Of a DNA stretch of 64,000 nucleotides, positions 16,684 to 23,814 are shown one piece after another. The stretch's first letter is position 1. The number at the start of each line of letters is the position of its first letter. The stretch covers positions 333,569-397,568 of the forward strand of contig NZ_WBVQ01000002.1 in assembly GCF_008933165.1 (NCBI RefSeq), given 5' to 3'. The translations under genes were made by a program, and so were the position numbers. Source of the DNA: Phaeocystidibacter marisrubri. Its GTDB lineage: Bacteria > Bacteroidota > Bacteroidia > Flavobacteriales > Schleiferiaceae. The notes under the pieces were generated by a model. It saw nothing but the letters and a program-made list of their open reading frames with translations, was not told where the DNA came from and did no database searches.

Positions 16684-18069
16684 TTAGGACATAAAATGTT
16701 GAAGTAAATAAGAGCCCAATCCACTGGCAAGTGGGGCGAGAATTCCCGCGCCAATTTTGAGCGACATGTTCTTGAAATAATCTTCACGGAAGGTGGCAAA
16801 GGACGTTTCCAACTCCGGTTCGCCTGCAATTCCCTCCTTGTGTTCATTCACCCATTTCTGAATCAGCAACCACAACGGAATGAGGAGAAGTGCAGTAAAA
16901 ATGGAGAACATAAAACCGTAGTTGATCACCGACTGAATGCCCAAGATGGGTTGGATAGATCCCACGAAGAACTCCTCAACAGCAATAAAATGCAGCATGG
17001 TTGAGATCACACTAAAAGCAAGGATGATGACTAAAATTGCACTCGTTCTCAATGCGAGTTTCTCAATTCTCTTCAGGTGTTCCTGCTGATCTCTCAAGTT
17101 GTCGAATCCCCAATCTGAAATTTTAAATGGCTGATTGCCAATGCGGACAATGAGTAAAACACATAAAAAGGAAGCGATGTAACCCGGTGCTTGTATCCAC
17201 CCCATAAAAGAACTGGGATCGCGGAATCCCACATTGCTCAATTCCCACAAATCCACTGGAACTACCAAGTAATCTTGCATTCGCGGAACAACCTGTAGGA
17301 CCAATAACAAGGAGAACACCAAGAGCGTAACCACAATGGAAGTCATCCATTCTCTCCTTCCCGATCGCGTAGATCCTTGACGATACCACGTGTATTTTGG
17401 GATAAAGCGGTGGACTTCAGCATCCTTATTGCGAATCGTGTTCAGCAGATAGAAAGTCACCATAAAACTGAAGGACGTCATGAGTCCAATGAGCAACATC
17501 CAACGAATGGTATTGGGTCGCTGATTGAGAAACATAGTCATCCCTGTATTTTCGTGATGATAAGAAGCAATCAACTCACTGTCTCTTTCTTCACTGAACT
17601 CTAAGAAAGGTTGCTTTTTTAGTCGGAGTATATGGGTAGTATCCACGGCATAGTACCGAATCTTCTCCGTATTCGAGTGGATATCATGGATATACATTCT
17701 ACCCAAGCAAACCGAAATGCAGTCGTCATCATCGTACTTGGAACTACTATCTCGTCGACCGATACCGGCCTTCTCCGCATGATGTTTGTGAATGTTCGTT
17801 TCCCCAAAATACCGCCCCAAATCGGCTTTGCTCATTCTAAAAACCGTATCCCGAACTCTGGCTGCGTCTTTCTCAGACCGAGACCAAAAAGCCGTATTAA
17901 AGATGCTAGGTTGCTCTTGAGGAGTGATGTGAAAGTTCCAGAATATGGCAAAGATGTACGCCATGCCTCCCACTCCTATGGTAACAATCCAAGGGAAGTA
18001 GGACGACACATTCTTTACTCTTGATTTCGAATTGGAACTTTTCTTACTATCATGGCTAGGTGTTTCCAT
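16684..18069 (-). CDS. Six-helix membrane protein partnered with patatin
   Basis: A 461-residue protein of no recognised family. A Ser/Lys-rich cytoplasmic-like N-terminus precedes a helix at about 24-44. A soluble loop of about 140 residues with charged segments follows, and then five more hydrophobic segments at about 188-210, 243-264, 290-312, 342-367 and 382-407. The C-terminal 50 residues contain an amphipathic glycine-rich stretch. The stop is 23 bp before the patatin start on the same strand, so the two are almost certainly co-transcribed. A role as membrane anchor, sensor or regulator of the lipase is inference from this pairing alone. Confidence 0.75.
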   Translation of the reverse strand: METPSHDSKKSSNSKSRVKNVSSYFPWIVTIGVGGMAYIFAIFWNFHITPQEQPSIFNTAFWSRSEKDAARVRDTVFRMSKADLGRYFGETNIHKHHAEKAGIGRRDSSSKYDDDDCISVCLGRMYIHDIHSNTEKIRYYAVDTTHILRLKKQPFLEFSEERDSELIASYHHENTGMTMFLNQRPNTIRWMLLIGLMTSFSFMVTFYLLNTIRNKDAEVHRFIPKYTWYRQGSTRSGRREWMTSIVVTLLVFSLLLVLQVVPRMQDYLVVPVDLWELSNVGFRDPSSFMGWIQAPGYIASFLCVLLIVRIGNQPFKISDWGFDNLRDQQEHLKRIEKLALRTSAILVIILAFSVISTMLHFIAVEEFFVGSIQPILGIQSVINYGFMFSIFTALLLIPLWLLIQKWVNEHKEGIAGEPELETSFATFREDYFKNMSLKIGAGILAPLASGLGSYLLQHFMS

Positions 18070-18232
18070 GGCAAAATAGGCCCCTCGTTCTCAGTTGAGA
18101 ATTCTACCGGTACAAATAAGATGCAGGCATGATTTACTGTTCGCGAGAGAAGGTGACTTTAGTAGGTTAGGTATTTGGTAATCACTAATATAGGAAAAGT
18201 TTGAGTTACCTAGCACTGATAACCTCTAGCTC

Positions 18233-19483
18233 CTACAACTTCTCTTCAATACGTACCAAAAGCTCCTCTTCCATCTGACAGTAATAATCATCTGCTTCGC
18301 CCAATTCAATGGATTTTAGCGTTGCTTCTTTGGCTTCGGAATAACGACCTAAAGTGTAGAGATAATGAGCATATACAGAATAGCTGTGATAGCTCGGATA
18401 CAGTTCAATGGCAATTTCCGCCCACTCCAAGCCTAAGCCAAGAAGCTTTGGATCTTCAGTCAAATAGCGAATGGTCGCAGCGGTTGAAATCAGTCTGCTT
18501 TCATCGAGTTCTCTTGGATTGGGCACTTCGGTTATGAGATGTTCATAGGCCGCATCGGCTCCCTCAAATGAAATCAATGCCTGTAAGCGAAATTCATCGA
18601 TGAGTCCTTCCACTTGAGTAGCCATGGTAAACCGACCATCAACTTCTGGGAAAACGAGAAAAGGAACATCGGTAGGCAGATACTTCTCTAAATACTGAAT
18701 GAGCTCCTCATACTTTTCGCGGTCTTTATCACGAATCGCCTTACCTAGGTCGCCCATGGCGATATACATGATCCTTCTTTCCACATTAGCAGAATCGTAT
18801 TTCTCATAAACCACTGGCTTGTTTGCTCGCAGGGCTTTGATTGCCGGACTGTAGAATGAGAATACCGCATCGTGGTGAATAAATGAATATTCATAAATAA
18901 AGGATAGGGTTTGCTCCGACTTCAACTCTTTCTCCGGCAATGTTTGGATGTACTGAGAGACTACACCAGAATCCATCACGTTTGCATCGCGCAAAACTTG
19001 ACAATAGCGATACAAAAAGTCGCTGTCTCTATTGCCCGCCGCATATTGCTGTTGGAGAGCGTTCAGAGTCTCTTCCTCCTGAGCAGCAATCTTTCCCGCC
19101 CTGACAAAATCTGGAATGGAAAAGACTCCAACAATTTTGTGAACCTGTTCTCCTGCTGGATTCAAAAAAATGAAGGTAGGTGCCAACTGAACGTTATAGT
19201 TCTGATTCACCTTCATCCCTTCTTCCTCTTTGATATTCACCTCAAACACGAGAAAAGATTGGTTGTAATAACGCTGGACGTCTGGATCTACAAAAACGTT
19301 CTTCTCCATCTGTGTACAACCTCCACATCCATTAAAATGGAAATACAGCAGCACTGGCTTTTGAGAAGATTCTGCTTCGATTAAAAGTTGATCGTAATTC
19401 CCCGAAAAAAAATCGAGTGTATCATTGGCGTGCACGAACATAGTGCCGCACATCGCCACTATTGTCAATAGATATTTGAACAT
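18233..19483 (-). CDS. Periplasmic thioredoxin-fold protein with TPR-like C-terminus
   Basis: A 416-residue protein from the ATG at 19483; the frame is open further upstream but runs through a terminator hairpin, and only this start gives a signal peptide (MFKYLLTIVAMCGTMFVHA). Residues about 30-130 are a thioredoxin-like domain of the Thioredoxin_7/DUF255 kind with the redox motif CGGC in FNGCGGCTQMEK, a conserved YFHF strand before it and the cis-Pro segment NVQLAPTFIFL. The remaining 280 residues are helical with TPR-like pairs (for example YSVYAHYLYTLGRYSEAKEATLKS). A periplasmic disulfide or stress role is expected. Gene-free DNA of over 500 bp upstream holds a structured element (see 19550). 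Confidence 0.8.
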   Translation of the reverse strand: MFKYLLTIVAMCGTMFVHANDTLDFFSGNYDQLLIEAESSQKPVLLYFHFNGCGGCTQMEKNVFVDPDVQRYYNQSFLVFEVNIKEEEGMKVNQNYNVQLAPTFIFLNPAGEQVHKIVGVFSIPDFVRAGKIAAQEEETLNALQQQYAAGNRDSDFLYRYCQVLRDANVMDSGVVSQYIQTLPEKELKSEQTLSFIYEYSFIHHDAVFSFYSPAIKALRANKPVVYEKYDSANVERRIMYIAMGDLGKAIRDKDREKYEELIQYLEKYLPTDVPFLVFPEVDGRFTMATQVEGLIDEFRLQALISFEGADAAYEHLITEVPNPRELDESRLISTAATIRYLTEDPKLLGLGLEWAEIAIELYPSYHSYSVYAHYLYTLGRYSEAKEATLKSIELGEADDYYCQMEEELLVRIEEKL

Positions 19484-19549
19484 GAGAGCGAATTTTTCAG
19501 TAAGATAATTAATCTTGGGGCAACTGCCATCTGGCATCCAGACGCTAAC

Positions 19550-19581
19550 AAAAAACCCCCAGCCGTTTTCACGACCGGAGG
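19550..19581 (-). terminator. Intrinsic terminator with GAAA tetraloop
   Basis: Stem of 11 pairs closing a GAAA loop, then UUUUUU. It lies upstream, not downstream, of the nearest gene on its strand, which makes it a termination or attenuation point rather than a gene end. Confidence 0.7.
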
Positions 19582-19675
19582 CTTGCTTCCCATCTGTTGA
19601 CAGGTGTACAGTCTGCTCGCACAATGCAGACTGCGGGTGATTATTGTTGAGCGAAATGATCTTTCGAAAGGATGG
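19550..19675 (-). ncRNA. Candidate structured RNA or leader ending in an intrinsic terminator
   Basis: On the minus strand three hairpins follow each other: a CTTTCGAAAG palindrome (19661-19670), a perfect 8-bp stem CAGTCTGC/GCAGACTG with a 9-base loop (19609-19633), and an 11-bp stem with a GAAA tetraloop (arms 19571-19581 and 19556-19566, several G-U pairs) followed by six U residues (19550-19555). Nothing is encoded here. The next gene on this strand, the thioredoxin-like gene, begins 67 bp after the terminator, so this is either a small RNA of about 100-150 nt or an attenuating leader of that gene. I cannot match it to a named RNA family. No convincing TAnnTTTG box was found upstream. Confidence 0.45.
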
Positions 19676-19970
19676 TAGTTGAGAGGTCCAAATTTCCAAA
19701 TAAATTCACTCTGTACAAGACTGTACAATTCACACACGTTCATCCATACAAACGGTAAAAAATGTTGGACGGTTGGAAGACATTGCAAAACTATTTCACC
19801 TTGCACAATAAGTGTGTAAATGTGAGTTAATTGTGGATGAAAAAAAGACCTTCCACGACTACAAAAAATCCATCACCTCCTGTTCTCGAGCATGATTGGA
19901 TATTATTAATTCTAGGTCTGCCAAACAACGGAACGTACACACTATCAGAATACACAATGAGTCAGTGTGT

Positions 19971-19978
19971 TATATTTG
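19971..19978 (+). promoter_or_regulatory. Bacteroidota -7 box TATATTTG
   Basis: The box TATATTTG matches the TAnnTTTG element of the Bacteroidota main sigma factor and lies 18 bp before the ATG of the beta-barrel-like protein at 19997, giving a very short leader. Confidence 0.6.
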
Positions 19979-19996
19979 TGGAACAACCTACCTGCT

Positions 19997-20449
19997 ATGA
20001 AATTACAATCCTACCTCATTGGCATAATGGCCCTATTGAGCTATTCCGCCCAATCCCAACACTTTACACTTTCTGGAAGTTATAGCCCCACCCTAGAGTC
20101 TTACACTTTTGGCGCTGGTTTTGGCGGAAAAGACATGCTCTTTGATTATCAACTGGGATTGTCGGATGAGTTCATCGCCATGGGACTTGATATGGGATTT
20201 CAAGTGGCCGATTTTAGTGGAAATGGACATGTCTCCGTGCTGTATCTCGGCTTGGGTGGTGAAATGTACCTCATGGATGACTACGAGGCCGACATGGGTT
20301 ATTCCATCTACCCTTCGGTCTCTATTTCATACAATCAGTTTGTATTCACTTACGGCTATGGCTATCTCGAATACGATGGCGTTCTCCCCGGAGAACTGGA
20401 ATACTTCCACAAACTCAAGCTCACCATCATTTTTGCGGATATCGACTAA
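19997..20449 (+). CDS. Small exported beta-strand-rich protein
   Basis: A 150-residue protein from the ATG at 19997, chosen because it opens the signal peptide MKLQSYLIGIMALLSYSAQS. The -7 box at 19971 also fits this start. The mature part alternates hydrophobic and polar residues with many aromatic and Gly residues (FTYGYGYLEYDG), as in small outer-membrane beta-barrels. I do not recognise a family. It ends 84 bp from the end of the convergent CDGSH protein gene. Confidence 0.6.
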   Translation: MKLQSYLIGIMALLSYSAQSQHFTLSGSYSPTLESYTFGAGFGGKDMLFDYQLGLSDEFIAMGLDMGFQVADFSGNGHVSVLYLGLGGEMYLMDDYEADMGYSIYPSVSISYNQFVFTYGYGYLEYDGVLPGELEYFHKLKLTIIFADID

Positions 20450-20533
20450 CCATCGATCTCGGACTAATCGCATGTTTGTGGCGGGGTCCAGCTTGTTCGT
20501 CGTTACCGAAAGCCCTTCCCTAGCACAGTTCTT

Positions 20534-21184
20534 TTAGTACGGCTTTCCCCCGTGCTCTTTGTGCGAGCCGTCGCATCCAGGCAGCTTCTTGGAATGTCCA
20601 CAGGTGCAATCATTAAAGCCTTTGCCCTTCAGAATTCTCTCCGTGAATTTATCGATGCGATCTTCAATCGTCTTCGACTGCTTCGCTCCAGAGAAATATA
20701 GGATATAGGCCTTTTGTCGGCCTTCCGTAAGCGTGTGAAAAGCTTTGCTAAACTGGGGATTTTCATCAAATCGATTCTGTAGCTCCATCGGGATTTCGTA
20801 ATCCGCTTTCTTCTTGTACACCAGTTTTGCACCCGACCTTTCCAAATCAACTGCCTCAGCTACATAAGCTCGAATGACAGGTTCTAATTCGATAATGTGG
20901 TGTGCGTCCTTCAATTTCAGTGTGCGCGACGACTGTGTATTCTCCCCTTGCGCTTCCATCACACCCTGCGGGTCTTTCATCAAAGAACCTTTAAAGAACC
21001 CCAACGCAAAGTAGGACTTAAACCCGTGAATCAAGGCGATATTCTTCTTGTTGTCCATGTAACACGGAACACCCCATTTGATGACCTCCGTCAACCCACA
21101 ATCCAACAAAATACCTCGTAAGGTTTCGTATTCCTCCCTCCACAAGGGTGAATTGGCAATGAATTTATCTACTTCAGGATTCAT
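20534..21184 (-). CDS. YdeI/OmpD-associated (DUF1801) protein with C-terminal CDGSH iron-sulfur motif
   Basis: A 216-residue protein. Residues about 1-125 are a DUF1801 domain (IKWGVPCYMDNKKN, FALGFFKG), and residues 140-190 the YdeI/OmdA-like helix pair with F..L.EGRQKAYILYFSGAKQ and ETRI-like DRIDKF. The last 24 residues hold C193-x-C195-xx-S198-xxx-P202-x-C204-D-G-S-H208, an exact match to the CDGSH 2Fe-2S pattern CxCx2Sx3PxCDG(S/A)H. The Fe-S cluster would be bound by three Cys and one His. The function of the family is not settled; the tail suggests redox or iron sensing. A second DUF1801 protein without the tail lies at 61918. Confidence 0.85.
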   Translation of the reverse strand: MNPEVDKFIANSPLWREEYETLRGILLDCGLTEVIKWGVPCYMDNKKNIALIHGFKSYFALGFFKGSLMKDPQGVMEAQGENTQSSRTLKLKDAHHIIELEPVIRAYVAEAVDLERSGAKLVYKKKADYEIPMELQNRFDENPQFSKAFHTLTEGRQKAYILYFSGAKQSKTIEDRIDKFTERILKGKGFNDCTCGHSKKLPGCDGSHKEHGGKPY

Positions 21185-21305
21185 GGTGGACTTGGTTTTT
21201 CGTCTCTAGTCTTTAGTCTAACGTTTAGAACCTAACTTCTAACCACAGACAACTTCTCGATAAAAATAGTAAAGTTTAGAATCCTTAGTAGGTTTCAAGC
21301 TCCAT

Positions 21306-21530
21306 CATCCGTCACCTAACATCCATCACCAATCATCTATCACCAATCAACTATCACCTTCAATACCCACGCGAAGGGATCCGCGCGGTAGATAGGAGTT
21401 GTAGAACCCATTCGTCATCAACCACCCGGCATCCATCACCTATCACCTATCACCCATCACCCGTCACCCAACTTCCAACACCTAAAACCCCTTAAACCTC
21501 TAAAACACCATAAACCCCTTAAACCCTCCC
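21306..21530. repeat. Composite heptad/hairpin repeat, site A
   Basis: It fills most of the 403-bp gap before the P-type ATPase gene. Eight or more consecutive 7-bp units (CATCCGT, CACCTAA, CATCCAT, CACCAAT and so on) run to about 21360. A hairpin core (CCACGCGAAGGGATCCGCGCGG..., 21366-21404) follows, then about ten more heptads (21416-21481), and finally a tract of CCTAAAAC/CTTAAACC units (21481-21530). This copy of the core is the most divergent (GATCCGCG instead of GATTCGCG). No protein is encoded. The 57 bp after it presumably hold the ATPase promoter. Confidence 0.8.
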
Positions 21531-21587
21531 CCAAACAAATTCACCCTCAAACCGTTACCCCAATATATACCTATCTAACAAGCACCA

Positions 21588-23615
21588 ATGAATCATTCAG
21601 AACAACACATGAGTGAGAAGGAGGAGCATTCTCAGCATAACTCGGGTCAACATAAGCATCAGAACCACAACGATCATCACCGGATGATGATTGAAGATTT
21701 TAAAAAGCGATTTTGGGTTTCCACCGCTCTTTCGATCCCCATTCTCATTCTATCCCCCATGATTCAATCTTTTCTGGGAGTTGAATGGACTTTTGAAGGT
21801 CGGCTGTATGTTCTCTGGGCGTTATCCACCTTCATTTTTATCTATGGAGGATGGCCTTTTTTGAAAGGCCTGAAGGACGAGCTGAAAAGCAGTGGTCCAG
21901 GCATGATGACCTTGATTGCACTGGCGATTACAGTCGCCTATCTCTACAGTTCAGTGGTGGTATTTGGACTTGAGGGCAAGTTGTTTTTTTGGGAGTTGGC
22001 CACATTGATTGACGTAATGCTCGTGGGGCATTGGGTAGAAATGAAATCGATACTAGGAGCGAGCAACGCCTTGGAAAAATTGGTGGAGATGATGCCCTCA
22101 GAGGCACATTTGAAAAAGGGAGATGAATTTGTGGATGTTCCCTTGAGCGAAGTGAATAGCGATGATATTCTCCTCATTAAACCCGGTGAGTCCATCCCTG
22201 CCGATGGAGTGATTACATCGGGTGAATCTCACCTCAATGAATCCATGCTCACCGGAGAATCGAAACCCGTTAAAAAGGGAGTTGACGATGAAGTAGTAGG
22301 TGGTTCCATTAATGGTAACAACTCTATTGAAATTTCAGTCAAGCACACAGGTGAAGACAGCTACCTCAACAAAGTCATTCAACTGGTTAGAGAAGCGCAA
22401 GAATCGAAATCAAAGACACAAAATCTAGCGAACAAAGCGGCTAAATGGCTCGCTTATGTCGCCTTGAGTGCCGGAGCCATTACCCTAGCGGTGTGGCTAT
22501 CACTCGGGTATGACTTCGCTTTCAGCATGGAACGCATGGTAACGGTAATGGTGATTTCTTGTCCGCATGCCCTTGGACTCGCCATTCCGCTTGTCGTGGC
22601 TATTTCAACGTCAAAATCGGCTAACAATGGTCTTCTTATTCGAAACCGAGCAGCCTTTGAATCGTCCAGAAAAATCAACGCCATTGTCTTCGACAAAACG
22701 GGTACATTGACCAAAGGCGACTTCGGTGTAGTTTCATTTGCGAGCACCCATTCAAACACCAGCGACGAAGAGATACTCAAACTGGCCGCGGCCGTTGAAA
22801 AACACTCTGAACATCCCATCGCTACAGGGATTCTCAAGACCGCATCAGAACGCAACCTCAGCTTACCTGAATCGTCGGATTTTGAAGCCATTACAGGCAA
22901 AGGCGCTAAGGCCAAAGTGAAGGACCACTGGATTTCCGTTGTGAGTCCGGGTTATTTAAACGAGAACAACATCACTCTTCCTGAAAGAGAAGATGCATCG
23001 GACGATCAAACCGTGGTTTATGTCTTGCAGGGTGATGACCTCCTCGGTTACATTGCGCTCGCCGATGAAATCCGACCCGAGGCGGAAGGTGCCATTCGCA
23101 AATTCAAGCGCGAAGGAATTGCCGTTTATATGGCCACTGGCGACAATGAACGTGTAGCGCGAACCGTCAGCGATAAACTCGATTTGGACGGCTACTATGC
23201 AGAAGTCCTTCCCGATGAAAAAGTAAAGGTGGTAGAAGACCTCCAGAACGACGGTAAGTTTGTTGCCATGACAGGAGATGGAGTGAACGATGCTCCCGCT
23301 CTCGCCAATGCCGATGTTGGGATTGCGGTGGGAAGTGGAACCGATATTGCCGCAGAAACCGCCGACATTATCCTCGTAAACAGTGATCCGAACGACATCT
23401 TTAAACTCATCCAATTCGGCAGAGCCACCTACAAAAAGATGATCCAAAACTTAATATGGGCTACCGCTTACAACGCCTTCGCCATTCCCCTCGCCGCAGG
23501 TGTTTTGTACAGCACAGGCTTTATGCTCAGCCCAGCTGTAGGAGCTATATTCATGAGTTTAAGTACCGTCATTGTAGCTGTAAATGCACAGCTATTGAAG
23601 TTGGAAGGGACCTGA
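21588..23615 (+). CDS. Heavy-metal P1B-type ATPase, CPH class (CopB-like)
   Basis: A 675-residue ion pump that uses ATP to move a metal out of the cytoplasm. The N-terminus lacks a CxxC metal-binding domain and instead is His-rich (residues 5-28). Motifs: TGES in MLTGESKPV, the transmembrane metal site CPH (Cys325-Pro326-His327) in place of CPC, the phosphorylated Asp369 in DKTGTLTKG, SEHPIA, and GDGVNDAPAL near 562. The CPH subtype with a His-rich tail is characteristic of CopB proteins, for which Cu and Ag are the reported substrates; the exact ion here is inferred. An ATG at 21609 is a possible later start. No metal chaperone or regulator gene is adjacent; repeat arrays flank it on both sides. 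Confidence 0.92.
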   Translation: MNHSEQHMSEKEEHSQHNSGQHKHQNHNDHHRMMIEDFKKRFWVSTALSIPILILSPMIQSFLGVEWTFEGRLYVLWALSTFIFIYGGWPFLKGLKDELKSSGPGMMTLIALAITVAYLYSSVVVFGLEGKLFFWELATLIDVMLVGHWVEMKSILGASNALEKLVEMMPSEAHLKKGDEFVDVPLSEVNSDDILLIKPGESIPADGVITSGESHLNESMLTGESKPVKKGVDDEVVGGSINGNNSIEISVKHTGEDSYLNKVIQLVREAQESKSKTQNLANKAAKWLAYVALSAGAITLAVWLSLGYDFAFSMERMVTVMVISCPHALGLAIPLVVAISTSKSANNGLLIRNRAAFESSRKINAIVFDKTGTLTKGDFGVVSFASTHSNTSDEEILKLAAAVEKHSEHPIATGILKTASERNLSLPESSDFEAITGKGAKAKVKDHWISVVSPGYLNENNITLPEREDASDDQTVVYVLQGDDLLGYIALADEIRPEAEGAIRKFKREGIAVYMATGDNERVARTVSDKLDLDGYYAEVLPDEKVKVVEDLQNDGKFVAMTGDGVNDAPALANADVGIAVGSGTDIAAETADIILVNSDPNDIFKLIQFGRATYKKMIQNLIWATAYNAFAIPLAAGVLYSTGFMLSPAVGAIFMSLSTVIVAVNAQLLKLEGT

Positions 23616-23623
23616 TCTTCTTT

Positions 23624-23760
23624 CATCCGTCATCCACCACCCGTCCCTTGAATAGCCACGCGAAAGGATTCGCGCGGCAAAGGGGAGCTGCAGGTTGTCA
23701 TCCGTCACCCGTCACCCAACACCCGTCATCCATCACCCGTCACCCGTCACCCAACATCAA
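23624..23760. repeat. Composite heptad/hairpin repeat, site B
   Basis: Three heptads (CATCCGT CATCCAC CACCCGT) precede one hairpin core (23656-23694, here with GGCAAAGGGGAGCTG). Nine in-phase heptads follow (CATCCGT, CACCCGT, CACCCAA, ...) up to 23760. It starts 8 bp after the ATPase stop and ends 55 bp before the next start codon. The CCTAAAAC tract seen at the other sites is missing or reduced to CCCCACTTAATCCCC. Confidence 0.8.
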
Positions 23761-23814
23761 GCCCCACTTAATCCCCAAAAATTCTATATTTATAATCACC
23801 TACATTTCAACCTT

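Noticed and set aside
19484-19699. N-terminal extension of the thioredoxin-like protein
   Set aside because: It runs through a terminator hairpin and is rich in rare combinations; the ATG at 19483 opens a clean signal peptide.
23695-23814. N-terminal extension of the surface protein
   Set aside because: The extra 40 codons are heptad repeat DNA; the signal peptide starts at 23815.
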